Origin: Chrysoperla carnea
Taxonomy: Eukaryota > Arthropoda > Insecta > Neuroptera > Chrysopidae
Length of the DNA stretch: 64,000 nt
NCBI RefSeq assembly: GCF_905475395.1
Contig: NC_058339.1
Coordinates: forward strand, 23,568,001-23,632,000
Direction: 5' to 3'
Shown here: one piece after another, positions 25,901 through 40,900 of the stretch
How the letters are laid out: the number at the start of each line of letters is the position of its first letter
Position numbering within the stretch: position 1 is the stretch's first letter
Notes under the pieces: model-generated
Database searches by the model: none
What the model was told of the DNA's origin: nothing
Seen by the model: only the letters and a program-made list of their open reading frames with translations
Position numbers and translations under genes: made by a program

Positions 25901-28900
25901 ATAAACAACAAACGTTTATCAATAGCTACACTTTATCATTTTAATGAGACTGTTATTTTTACGACGATACGCTTACGATTTCATTAATAATCTGTTAAAT
26001 ATTTCTTGGCACATATATACCTATCGAGTATAAATCGCTGCGCTGTATTTAATCACGTACACAATGTTTTTCAACGATTTATATTACTATAGTTTTACAA
26101 ACTTCACTTTTAATTATTGTTTCTCGGTAATGTTTTATGAAAGAATGTTATGTATGGCCTCCGAGAGTAAATACCTTACAGTGCAAATGGAAGAGACCCG
26201 TAGTGCGTTATTGCCACACGACAAGAACACAAGAAGCACGTTTTTTTTTTCATTATATCATATACGGCTTCATCTTTTCTTTTCTAGATGAAATTCTAAA
26301 AGTTAAACATTGAAAACGTGTCTAATCCACTAATATACCGGAGCGTATTGGCTCTATGAAAAAATTGCATTCTGTTCATTGAATTTGTTAAAAAAAACTA
26401 AGCCTTTTGTTAATTAAAGATTTACAGTTTTCTAAGAAAGTTAAAGCAATCCAAATCACAAAAATTGATAAAAATTTATCAATATACTACCAATTCTATA
26501 TGGCCTAATACAAAAATTGTATTAAAATTATCGTGGATCGTTTAATAAACAACTGAAAAGGCCGGTAAATGAAATATATTAAGAATAGAAGTTGAAAATT
26601 GTCAATTAGTTTTGTTAAAACCTTTCAAACTACCAAGCTAAACCAAAATATTATAGATTTTGTGTTTTCTACGAAGGCAATCCCGGATAAATTAAAAATA
26701 AACAATAATGATAAATATTTTGACTCCCCACTCGCAAAAACAACGATAAAACATTCATATAATCGAGATAATGAAATTACCTACATAGATAAAATTTTTG
26801 TGCGAAACAAATTGACTAATTATAATAATTAAATCATAATAAATCATAATAACTAATCATTTAATAAATAATAACTTAAGTAAATTATATAGATTTTACA
26901 TAACAACCTCAAATTTACATAAATTTTTATTCACATCAATTGATAGAAAAACATGTTTACTTTAACACAAAACTAATGTCTTTTAATAATTCATAAATAC
27001 ATTAAAATATTATAACCTGATATTATGTAGGTAGCTCTGCTCTTAAGAGTTAACAAGGGAATTATCGTGAATATATCATAGAATATTCTAAAGGTGGGTT
27101 ATGACATCTCTATAGTATTGAGTTAGAAAATTAAATGTTACATATTTGATAATTTTATTACATTTTAAAATGGAAAAATTGTGTCAAATATAAGTTAGTA
27201 ATATTTATTTTAAACTATAAAATAATCCATAAACTTTTTATTCGACAATTTGTTGAATTAAATTGGTGAACATCAACTGAATGTTTATGAAGGAAATCAG
27301 GAAATTGAGAAAACCATTATTTTCTCACTTAACTTTTCTTGAGAATCGGCATATGTTAAAGACAACTGTGGTGTGAAGATAATTGTGGTGTCAATGTAAT
27401 GCGAGAATAAAGAATACGTATTTTCGAGATATTGAAACCTGAGAATGGATCAATATTACAGCTGTGATAGCTAATCATATTTCATACATTTATTATAATT
27501 AACATCCAAAACTCAAATATTAAAGATGCGATTTTAAACATCTATAACGTGGTTTATTTCTCAACTTTTGTATGAGCTTAAAGAGTAATTTTTCGGACCA
27601 AGTTCTTTTAAATCTAAGCTTACTTAAGATATTCCGATACTTAAGGTATTTCGAAAGTGTTACCAAAAAACTGAAATTTGTGTGTCAATTAATGAGTATT
27701 TAAAACGCCTTCGGTATAAATTTCGATTTGAGTCGATCTCTGTACGGTTTACGAGATGTTAATTATTTAAATAGCCCTTTTTACATGGATTACAGCCCTT
27801 TTTTATGAAGAATTCGTAATAAATTTGGTTTTTAGTCAGTAAGTGCTTTTAAAATTAAATATATATATAAAAAAATTTTAGATCGAAGGAAGATTGTGGC
27901 GGTTTGGGAAAATGTGTAACGAAAATTTTGCACTTGCCAAGCGTAAATCTCGGAAATAATTTAACATTTTATACGAAACTGATTGGTATGCTTTTCAGCA
28001 CTCTCTGAAAGAGGTACATCATTGACCTGACATCATCTTCCGATCTATAAATAATATTTGATATTTTTAGACATAAGCGACTTTGAAATAAAATCATTAT
28101 CGATTTTTAATCTTGAATTATATTTTAATTTATTACTATAATGAAAGCCTGAGTATCGAAAAATTATTTATATGTGTATATGTATGTGTGAATAAGAATG
28201 ATCATAACATTGGCGTGAAGCCAAAACTAATTATGTTATTCGATTTTATTTTAATTGTATATCATGGGTTTTCTAATATACAACTTCAGACGACATTTTA
28301 TATGCAACATGTGTCTTAAATATTAAAAGTAGATAAATAATATTGATTGGATTCAGTTGTTTATTTCATCAGTGCGAATTGTTTTTATTTATCAAAGTCA
28401 TTTTATTTTTCAAAATATATTAAGACATACACATCGTTAAAAGTTGTCTTGTTTAAAATTTGTTTTACTTTTGATTTTCCCCGTAAAAATTATCCTCCAC
28501 ATTCCAACCTATATGAAAGTGAAGTGTAAGTAACTTCAAAATTTCCAATGAAAACGCTTACTTTTTAATGCTTTTGGGGACTTATACCTGGCCAAAAATT
28601 TAAAATCTCTGAACAACCTGATAAATGGCTCGTTAACATAGTGTCATTTATAATTTGAAATATGCTTGAAACTCGATCAATAAATTTTATCGAGGAACAA
28701 AAATCTTCAAGCAAAGGATGTGATGCATCATTGAGAGCAAGGGATGTGAAGGCTATAACACGGTGGTCTTTACCAGTCTTTACTTTCAAAACCAGCGAAG
28801 CGAACGGGTTTCTAGCTAGAAAACAAATAAAACTATTTTTGTATAATTAAAAAAGACCCTTTAAAAATATCAAACTCGTAGCCCATTATTCGATAATTCA

Positions 28901-31900
28901 ATTAAAATGTATTTGAACACTCAGTTTCAATGGGAGTATAATTCAATATTATTACAAACAACAAAAAATTGTGTAAAAGTACAGTAAAAACCTTTTAAAA
29001 AATCAATCATTCAAAATATTTAGTTACAAAAAATTAGTTAAATTAAATTTTTTTTGGCAAATTTATATTCTCACTCAGGAAACTGTTTCGAATGTGAATA
29101 TGAACAAAATCAAATGGGAAAAGGTTTTTCTATACAATGCAATCTTTCATTTGGTCCAATGTTTTCAATATAGAAAATCCTAATAAATTTTTTTTACATA
29201 TTTATAAAAATAAATAAATTATAATTGAATTGCTTTAAGGTCATCAACTGTGTTGATATAATAACAAATAAAGAAAATAATATTCATAAAATTATACATA
29301 ATATACTATTTTTATTAAAATTAATAAAAATCGTATAGTTTTCTTACACACAACTGAAAAAAAATTATCAAATTTAGGTTCTATTTTACATTGGTAAGAG
29401 GTCAGTAATAAAGTGACTTTTATCAGTGAAATTCTTGCTAGGCATAGAGATTTCAATTTCTTTTCAAGTAATTTTTATTGCAAAAAAACTCATTCTGCCT
29501 TAAGTTTTCATAGCCAAAATATTTAAATGTCTTGTACGGCAAATATTTCCAAGCAATTTTAATTTTGTCACTCCGCATAGCTCTGTTACAATGGCCTGAT
29601 CCTAAACTCTGCATTGATCTAAACTAATATTACATCCGACTTTTACTATAGACAAAAACTACATGGACTTATGTAGTTGATTATGGTAAAAATGTATTTA
29701 TTAAAATCTTAAATAAATAGAAGGGCATTTAAAAATATGTATTTGTAAAAATAAATACAGGTATTTTTATTAATTAAATTAGTAATTTTTAAATAAATAA
29801 ATTAATTAATACATATCCTGAATATATTTGGAGTAAAGATTTAATTTTATCTCAACATTTGCATATAAATTTAAGTAAGTCAGTAAGTTTTGTATTAATT
29901 TTTTCAAAAATCTCAAAGGTCAAATTACCTACTATCTGTCCACTCTGATCCTCGGGTTAGTCGTGCCTTTAATGGGATCAAGTTAGCACGATTCTGTAGT
30001 TTTAGGGCCCTTGCGTTTACCCTGTGATTCAGTCTAATCCACGGGTTGACATTTCTATAATGAAATCGAATTACCACGGGTTTGCGGGCTTTGATAATTT
30101 GCGTTATATGTTATCTTATTTGTTCTTTTTCAGCGATTAAAGCTAAAAATTCTCCATATTTTATTTCCACGGGTTGGCATTTCTATAATGAAATCGAATT
30201 ACCACGGGTTTGCGGGCTTTGATAGTTTGCGTTATATGTTATCTTATTTGTTCTTTTTCAGCGATTAATGTTAAAAATTCTCCATTTTGTTCTAATATTC
30301 TTGTATATTTTCTTAAGAGATATTTTATCTGAAGATACTTTCTCGTGGGAACATTTCGCCAAGGCGATATTCTGTCTAAGTTGTTTCAACTATTCGTATA
30401 GTACATAAAAAACATTTATTTCCTTCGAATGCTAAACAATATATTAATTCAGTTATGTTATCTAATATTTAAATAGAAACAAAACAAGTGAAAACAAACA
30501 ATTGACTGAGTTAATTGTTGAAATACCATGTAAAGACAGTGTTGATTAATCTGTCACATTACACAAACATACATATCACACAAATATAACTGATGCAGCC
30601 ATAACATACATACTATACAATTTGCGCTCTCACGGGTTAACAGTGATGTTTATGAAAAAATGTCTCAAACAAAAGTTGTTTATTTTTTTATAAGGAACAT
30701 TTTTTATATTTAAATTTTTGTTCTATCTCTAATGGTTTCAAAATGGGTCGTACGGACTCAAGACCCAATTGACCTATGTTGCTCATTTACGAACTTGGCC
30801 TCACTTTTTACGTCCTCAGCACGCTATTAAAATTTCAGTTTGATGAGACAACCGGAAATGGACTAATAAGGTGATTTTATGAACACCTATACCAAAATTT
30901 TGTTCATAGCATCAATATTTTTAAGCGTTACAAACTTGGGACTAAACTTAGTATACCTTGGTATATTTCATATACATGGTATAAAAAGACAGATGATGTT
31001 TATGATTTGATTATCATGAATATATTTTGAAATTCAACTATAAATATTTACATTACAAAAAAATTAATTTTATAATTGATTGTTTCCTTTAGATTGCATG
31101 TTAGTATTTTTTTCGTAGGTAAAATCTATATATAATTAAATGAGTGGCCTTAAAATAGTCAATGCACTTTGAAGTGGCTCACGCAAAAAGTTATTTTTAA
31201 ATATAAGATAAAGAGTTAAAAATAAACAAATCAACATTTTTTATCGATTTATTAATTTAAATATGCATCATCTTGTTTTTAAATAGTATATTCTGTGAGA
31301 TTTCAAATCATTTTTTCAAGAATCTTGAATAATGTATAACCTTATTCTTATTCAGTGGCGTAGCTCTCCTTGGAGAGGCCCTGTATCACAATAAAGGGGT
31401 CCAAATGAAGCGAAAAGGTTTCTCACACTTATCACTTCCTCCCAGGAATTTAGCTAGCCAAACAATTCAAATAAAATATACACTTTGCTTGCCTTTTTTC
31501 GGTAAATTTATTAAATTATCTATACCTTTTTTGGTTACACACGTTAGGGGCCTCTGTAGCCCGGGGCCTCCGTAACATTTATACGGCTGATACGGCGGTA
31601 GCTACGCCCCTGTTCTTATTTAACCCTAAAGTAATTTTTATGTTATTTTTTGAAACAATACATAAAATAATTAAAAGCACACACTTTTTATGGGCTCTAC
31701 AATCACTAAACCCATTGATATATCCTCCTTCCCTTAAAAAAAAACATCACAAAGACATATCTCTTTGTATACCTACATCTCTGGAAAGTAATTTCTGGAA
31801 AAACTTTTAATGATTATTCTGAAAGATAGGTGGTGCGCAAATGAAACAGCATTATTATAGAAATAAATAAATTTTAGAAATAATTTACTTGTTTAATTTT

Positions 31901-34900
31901 AACTGATTACACATGTAAATAGTGTTCTTCATCTTTAAATTATTAAAAAGTATATTATGTAACATTAAGTAATATTAAATTTTCATATCTCATAATTATA
32001 TTTTAATGTCTATATTGTAGATCTTCTATTCTTTTAGTACAGTCATAGCCATACAATATTTTTCTATTATAAAATAGTTTGCAAATATTAAAAAAATGAA
32101 CAAAAAGAAAGGTTATGTTAGGTTAGGTTATATTGTCTGTCCACGAAGGACACACTTAGGCTATAGAGCCCATTGTGATATCTAATTTGTGTTCTACCAC
32201 CTTTTTCTCTGATAATTTCATTTATCAGCTACTTAATTATTTTCAGAGGCTGAGTGCACCTCCTCCATGCATATACCATGCACTTTACCAACCCATCACT
32301 ATCCAAACCACCGCGCACCGTTTTTCCATCTTCCGCAAAAGTAGTTAATTTTTTATCGATGAAATTTTATACTGTCAACTTAAGTTTTCATATAATCAAC
32401 GAATGTTTTAAGAAAACCCAATTAACACATATTTTTCTCATAAGTGCTTTTTCCTATGCTATACACGAATTGTAGGCAGAAACTGGAAAATTTTTTAAGT
32501 TTATAGATGTTTAGCAAATAAAAAAATCATAAAAAATAAAGACATGTACTATGTACACAATAAAAGTTATAATAATTTGTCTTTGTTTCGCTGTACAACA
32601 ATTTTATTATTTTTTGTATTATTAAACACTTTCTTTTGTTCTGGTTTTTATTATGAATCAAGATAAATGCAATATTAATATAAAAGCTGTCTCTGCACCG
32701 GAATTGAATTCACAAAATTCGATGAGCATTACGTTAAGCTGCTTATAAAAGAATTTAGAAACATTTCCCGCAGTAAACTTAGAGTTATGGTAATTGGCTT
32801 TTAACAGATTTTTCGTTACTTAAAGGTTAACTGGAGGTATTAAACGGGGTTTTACCGCTCTTCTCTGCTATTAGAAGAGGTTGTTTAACCGATGACTTTT
32901 TCAAAATGGAAAAATCTTTATCGACTTTAAAGGCACGCATATTTACATCCAATTCTTATTACTATTACAAATTATGAACAATGTTTCTTTCTAAGGTCTA
33001 ATGAATAACTTTATAATTTTCTTTCTCAGGTCTTCTATGTATCCTAACGATACATGAAACTCGAAAAAGAAGTTTAATCGAGGAAAATGCTTCAAACAAA
33101 AAGTTTCAAAAGCACACATCCTATACAAGTATCGAATTCGAACTTAGTATTCAGGTTCCTCACACTGATTCATAGCTGACAAACATTAAACGAACACTTT
33201 AAATTAGAAAGTTGTTCGTTTATAAAAACGCTAACATTTTTTGGATAAAGCTCTAAAAAAAAGAAAAATGGAATAGAAAAAACCATACAAAAATGATTTT
33301 AAGAAGGTATCTATCTACTCAATCCCGGTCATTAATTATATTTTTGATACGATAAAAAAAATAATATTATGCACATTAAAAATAAAACATTAATTATTAT
33401 TATTTATTTATGAATAATTGATTGACAAGAATGTTAATAAAAAATAATTATTTATATACATATTATTTTATCTACCATACTCATGTAATATATCTTTGCT
33501 ATAAATTATAAAGAAAATATTTATCATTGCAACGATATGAAATTCTTATTGTCCGAAGAGAAAATGTATGTCTAAGCTAATTTTATAATTTCCTCATTGT
33601 ACTCAAACATTAGCCATGTAAAGATTTCGAAATCGCAACCATTTATTGCATTTGTCCTTATCCTTACGTTTAGGGCACTCTCAACCTGAAGACAAGAAAT
33701 TGGCCCAATTTGGTGCTTTTAAAATTGCAATGATAATTATAATGTCCAATTTCAAAAGCGTCATTATGAATCTCGCAAATTTCTTGTCTTTAGGCTTAGG
33801 CTGTCCTTACCAAATGAAAAATTAGAGCCCATATTTTGTGTTGGAAAGTACTTTCTGTAAAAAATGACATTGATATGAAAACTTAATAAAAAAAAATATG
33901 TAAAACAACTTTAACCAAAAGCTGAACGAGCTTTCCACCTGTTTAGACTGTTATTATCTAAATAAATTTCGATTTTTGCCCCAATTTTAAACTGATCTAG
34001 GAAATTGGGGCAAAAGTCGAAATTTATTTCGACATATCCTAGAGTTCTCATTTATTATCTTCGATAATATTTATGTTATTATCTAATAGAATTTTTACTT
34101 TTTTTCCCCACTTTCAGGCATCAGAAGGATCGGAAATTATTCACAACAGATAATAACATAACGAAATTAAATTAACTATAAATTTAAAAGTGTTGGAGAT
34201 CACGAGGTGTATTAGGTTAGCGTTAGCGTTGGACTTTAGTCTTCAATTAAGTATTGTAAAAAAAGTATTAGAAAGTGTTAGAAAATATGTTGTTAAAATT
34301 ATAGCAAGCAAATATTTTCTGTAGGTAACCAAAACCTTTTTCAATCGAAAAAACGACAACTATGTAATAATAATTAAAGCTGTACAATTAACAATTAACT
34401 AAGTGATTCTTATCTTTGGTAGCTTTCGATTACCGTTCATAGATGGCGAACAACAAAGTGCATTTTAATATTTCTTTGACTAGGTACCTACGGTTACACG
34501 GTAGTGTTGGTTTGCTACAGACCTAACTAGTTTTTTAATGTTCTGTAATTGCAAATAGATTAAATAATCATATGTTTCATATAAATCATAATAGTTTGTT
34601 GATATGAATCATTTGTAATAGATTAGTAGAATTAAATTAAAATTTAATAGTATCTTAAGAAAAAAATAAATATCTATGGTGATTAGGGAAATAACATAGA
34701 TTTACAAAATACCCTTTCAAAACATACACATTTTTCCTACAATATAAAAGATAAAGAATTTCTAAGTAAATTTGTTGAAATCGCCATCCTATTTGCAAGT
34801 CCTTGCAAATAAATTCGCCTAAACACGAAATATTTTCTTAACACTGGCCATTCATTAAAAATCGAAATTACGAAACCTAACATAAAACTTTATCTTTAAG

Positions 34901-37900
34901 TATATTTCAAGTTTCTTTGTTCTTACTATAAAGATATCATAAACATTAATAAGTTTATACATACACACTGGCAAAGTCTTAAAAATAACTTGTTATTTAC
35001 ATAAAAAAGAAACGGGACAACAAAGAAAATATAGCAATAATTAAAAGAAATTATTGTTGCTAAAAATAACTACATTACACTACATATAACTTCTCTATAT
35101 ATATATAAATAAATATATCCCCAGTATGGTTAAAATATGGCGCCAAATAATTATCGAACAACAACATTCCTAAGGTGGAACTGGTATTAAAGGTATGTTG
35201 TACGTTTTACTACATTAAGTATTATTCATTGTAGTAGTACATACTTTATTTACACAAAATTGAAATATAACAGTACAGAAATAGCTGTGATCTTGGAGAT
35301 TATGTAAGCGAAAAGTTGTTGGTTTCGTTAGCATGCTCTCTTTCTCAAACAAAAAGGTGAAAACCCCTTTGAAAAAATTGAGAAAAACGCAAAAAAAAAT
35401 TTGATGGAACTCGTTGGATGGAGTAATTTTGATCCAAAAAGTATAAAAATTAGATTAATTTAATTTAATGAGAGTTTCTCAGATATCGCAATATTTGTAT
35501 CAATTTTAGTCCGTATCTCAAAAACTTCACCCGATTTTTGTACTTTTTGGGTCAAAATTACCTTATATACTAAGTTTTATCGAAATTGGAGATAAAAAAA
35601 ATGTTTCGATTTTTTGCAATTTTTTTTAAAAATCGAAGAAAACGCAAACAAAATTTTGTTTTGGAATTTGATAAAACTCAGTGGATGGGGTAATTTTCAT
35701 CCAAAAGTATAAAAATCAGGTTAATTTAATGATTGGACCTATTAGAAAGTTACAATGTCAGCGAGTATCATCGGCAAAACTTCATTTTCAAAAAATTTAG
35801 TTGAGTTCCCCATCTAAAATTCCCAATTTAAAAATAGTTTTTTTTTTCACAATACTATTTAACTTCACACATCTTTGTATTTATTCAGAAATTCACGTCT
35901 ACATGTAAACACGTATACGTATATTGGTTTATACTTACCTTCCTTCACCATCCAGGTGAATATTTAGTATCCACTTCAAAGAAAACATGGTCAATTTATA
36001 AAGTAGGTACTTTAAAGTATATGTCTATAAATATATTACATACATTTATTCTATGTAAATTACACTTTAGTACAAACATTGCAAAACCAATAATTAAATT
36101 TTCATTTTTTACAGCATAGCAATTAGTTAAGTACAAAAACAAACATTCATCACATTTCATACAAATTTTAGAAAAACTATATGTTAACCCCATATATAAC
36201 TTCGTTATTGGCAAAAAATGATTGAGACAGTTTTGTACCTGATGTATTTTAGGAAATTTTTGGAACGGTCGAGGGTATAATAGACTCACATTACATCCTG
36301 GATGTTAAAAATGTTTCGGAACTACAGCCAAGCACGAAAAATAACAGTTTTGGAGAAAAAGTTTCATACAAAAAAGTTGTAGAGCAAAAGAAATAGTATA
36401 ATTTCTGATATTGTGAGTGAATATGGTTTTCAAGGTCACTGAAAAGTAAACTCTAACTTTAAGTTGGTAAAACATAAAATTTTAAACTTCAAAGTTGTTA
36501 CTCCAACAACCAAAAGAAATCAACAACTTTTGTTCGAAACATCATTCCTAGGACTCAATTGAACTCGAAATTATATCGATTCTTGTGTGGAATAGGTTTT
36601 TCATTGTAGTCATCATAATAGACAAAAACTAGTATTTCTGCTCTGTTCGAAATCGAATATGGCGGCTTTTTAAGAAAAAATTGGGCCTACTTATTGTTCG
36701 AATAAACGCATAAAAGATAAGGAGTTTAACAGGCAGGCTAGCCTATGAAAGTTCGACTGTAGCTCAAAAAATATTGATTCTATAGTAACGTCCAGTGAGG
36801 TGACAGTTAATTCTTAACAGTTACGTTTTTCTAGGTTTAAATTCCTATACTATTTTGCGTATATATGCGCGAAAAACTTTTATTTTTCAGAGGATAGCTC
36901 AAGATTTTTTATATTTATTTCACTATAGATTTCTATAAATAAAATAATCTAAAATTTAATCATTTTTACATTATAAAATACAAAAATTGAACCAGTTTAT
37001 CTGCAATATGGTTTATTTATTATAGAATTAACGGAACATTGGGTGTGTGAATAACGACTTAAAATGCAATGGCTTTTATTCTTAAGCTATATTACTAACA
37101 TTATCATAAATCAAAAGTTTAAAAAACTAGCTTGTGCATTTTTTTTTTACTTATTCTAACATACCTACACTTACAGGTAATATATTTCAAGATATATTGT
37201 CATGATTCATTCTTGATATTTTTATATTCATATAGAAAAATCTATTTGCACAGCTAACACTCTAGGGATATTGTGACAAATGGCTATATGTGTGTTTTTT
37301 TCTTAATGAGCGTTGAATATTTACCATTATAATTGCAGTGAGTATTTTTTTATTGATTAATTCAAATAATTAGTTTTAGGTTTGATTTTAAGTTCACTAA
37401 CATTAATCTTTATATAACTATATATTATAAATGTTAAAGTAAGGATGTTTGTTTGCTTGTTTGTTCGGTTGTTTGTTACGATTTTACGCAAAAAAATGAA
37501 TGGATTTGAATGAAACTGAACAATAATGTAACTGATACATCAGAATAACACATAAGCTATAAATTTATAAAATTATATTTAAAAAAAAAAATTTAATTTA
37601 ATCTGACATTTTACTGTTCCATCTATGGTCATCATTTTGAAAAATAGAATTAAAGATTTCTGTCAAAATTTAAAATAGTAAATGTCAAACAATTCATGAC
37701 CATCTTTTCTGATATACTCTATGAGCTATGACTATTTTACACTTAAAAAAATTGAAAAGAAAAATTGAATTTGTCTACTTTTTAAGATAAGCGGCAGAGA
37801 ACATATCTTTTTATACCATGTATATATGAAATATACATAGTATTATAAGTTTAGTCCCAAGTTTGTAACGCCTAAAAATATTGATGCTACAAAAAAAAAA

Positions 37901-40900
37901 TTGTTATAGGTGTTCATAAAATCACCTAATTAATCCATTTCCGGTTGTCCGTCCGTCCGTCCGTCCGGCCGTCCGTCTGTCCGTCTGTGGTCACGATTAC
38001 TCAAAAACGAAAAGGATATCAAGCTGAAATTTTTACAGCGTGCTTAGGACGTAAAAAGTGAGGTCAAGTTCGTAAATGAGCAACATGGGTCAATTGGGTC
38101 ATGGGTCCGTAGTACCCATCTTGTAAACCGTTAGGGATAGAATAAAAGTTTAAGTGTAAAAAATGTTTCTTACAAAAAAATAAACAACTTTTGTTTGAAA
38201 CATTTTTTTGTAAACATCACTGTTTACCCACGAGGGCGTTAATTAGGTACAAATTTTATAGTATGTATTAATATAGGAATATCAAAGTGAATATCTTTTG
38301 TTATTTACATGACGTCAAAAAAAAACAAACGATTGCGCATCAACACTTGCGCATTATATGAGAATATCAGTTAAATATGTCAGATATGTATGTATGTGAA
38401 ATGTGACAGAGTTATCAACACTGCCTATACATGGTATTTCAACAATTAACTCAGTCAATTGTTTGTTTTCACTTGTTTAAATTTTCTTTTTTACTAAAAT
38501 TACCTTTATTAATCCTTAAAAAAGGCAGACAAAAACAATCAAACCGTTTTTACTTCATTATGGACTCCCGTATGGTAATCTTTAAAATTGTCTTAATTTC
38601 TAGTAAGTTAATATTTGATATTGCGCATAATACACATTCGTCATAAGTGGAGATTTCTTCTAACAAGTTTTTTTTTCAAATTTCACAACTCTTATACTAT
38701 TTTTTTCATTAATCACCATTTATTTGCTCATAATATTGGCTGATTTGAACTTTGTAACTATGAGCAAATACAATATATACAACTAGCCTGATACCCGCCC
38801 GTTTCACTGGACTTAAAAGTAAAAAACACCGTTTTATAGCATCCACCTGTCTTGATGTGCACAGTTTTCAATTTTTTTAAATAATAGTCATAATTCATTG
38901 AGTATATCAGAAAAGTTGGTCATGAATGGTTTGACATTAGCTATTTTAAATTTTTACAGAATACTCTAATTTATGCTTCAAAATAATGAGATTTGCTTCA
39001 TCTATAATCATCATTTTGAACCATCAATTACAGATTTCTGTTAAAATTTAAAATAGTCAATGTCAGATTAAATTTTTTTTTTTTTAAATATATCGTTATA
39101 AATTATAGCTCATGTGTTATTCTGCAGTATGAGGTATATTGCAGTTGCTGCAGTTTCATTAAAAACCATTCGTTAGTTTTAGCGCGAAAGCGTAACAAAC
39201 AAGCAAACAATCAAACATCCTTACTTTCGCATTTATAATATATAGAGATAGAGATGGAGATTAATAATATTACTTTTTATTACCTACTTCTATTAATCCC
39301 ATCACCGTGGTTTACTATGAAAGGATGATCGTATAATTACAAAAAGAATAAATTATGCTATAAAAAAATTAACCTTCAATCAACTAATGAGAATTTTTGT
39401 TATGTTTCAATGAATTATAAGATCCATATTGACTTTTTAAATTTTGTACTTATTGTATAAATACAAAAATATATTGACTTAAAAATGACGTCAACAATCA
39501 TAATCAGCCTGTTGGGTTTTATTATCTCTACAAAACTTTTTTGTTTGAATTATAAAATTTTGAAACAAAAAAATTTATTCAAAAAAATGTTTTATGATAC
39601 AAAAAGTTTTTAATTAGCTTATCAACAATTTAAAAATAGAATTTTATAGTCTAAGATACGAATTAAGGTCGACCATCCCCTATATGCTTGTGGAATGAGA
39701 GTTATTATGATTATTTATTAAAATATCCCCTATTATTTTTGAAATATAAAATAGGTTGTCAAGAGTAAATTTTTGATTTAGTCCTACAAGGTATCGAAGT
39801 TTTGGAATTTTTATTAATAGTAACCTTGATCAAATTTTTTAGGCAACCCAGTGTGTGAAATATTAATTAATATATTGTTTTAGCGGTCAGTATTCCTAGA
39901 ACTGAGTGTGGTCAATGTTGCTTGACTTCAGTGATCAGGTGAGAGCCGATGTTTTCAATGTGCTATATATGGAGTGTGACGATGACGCAAGTCACATCAT
40001 TTTTGTTCATCCAAAAAGTGCTCAACATGCCTAAAGAAGTTTTCGCTTCAAAAATATAGTAAAAAATCTCTCCCTTTCTAGTCGCGAAAAATGTATAATT
40101 TTCAAGTGTCTATCCGGAGATAGACGTTTTCGATAACTCCACGTAATTATAAAAGATAATGAGCTTTTACAGACAGTATAAATTAAAAACCCTTCAATAA
40201 GTTCACTTTTTCCCAGAAAAATATAAATAAATCAAAAAAAAGCTTTGTGACAATTTTGTGTATTTTCTAGGTCTGTTTAGAACATACCCATCAATCGAGG
40301 GAATTAATTAAATTTTTCGAATGAAGGCATATTATTCTCCAATAGCATCTAATCATACAAATAATTCAGTCATTAGCATTCGATTTCCGGAGCTGTTATA
40401 GACTAAAATCACATAAAATATTTAAGCAAAATATTTCAAGAGAATAATAGCAAATAAAACAACGTAAATCAGTACCTTGGAAATACAAGCATTTTTATTT
40501 TTATATAAAACAATTACTGGAAATGGGCACGTCTTTAATAATAATTCAATGAAATAATACCTAAGTGTTTTATTGATTTCTAAGTATTAATGAATACATA
40601 AATTAAAAATTCATATTTCAATCAGATATGTTCAAACTGTGCAGTCAATTATAAAGAAATAATACCTCTCCAAGCAAATACTTAAATCAATACATATTTA
40701 ATTTTTAAGATATAAAAAAAGCAAACAAAAATAATTAAAAAATAAATAAAACCAATTTCAAAACAATAAACTAAGAAGTAAATTATAATTTAATACGATA
40801 TACTGAGCCATTTGATTAAACTGAGTCAGAAATGATTAAATATGGCGCACTTTAAGAAATAAATTATGGAATACGTCGTACCCAAGAAGAAAAAAACGGA

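Noticed and set aside
35996-36289. 97-codon minus-strand open frame
   Set aside because: No domain, no splice or start context, composition of random AT-rich sequence, within SLC6 intron 2.
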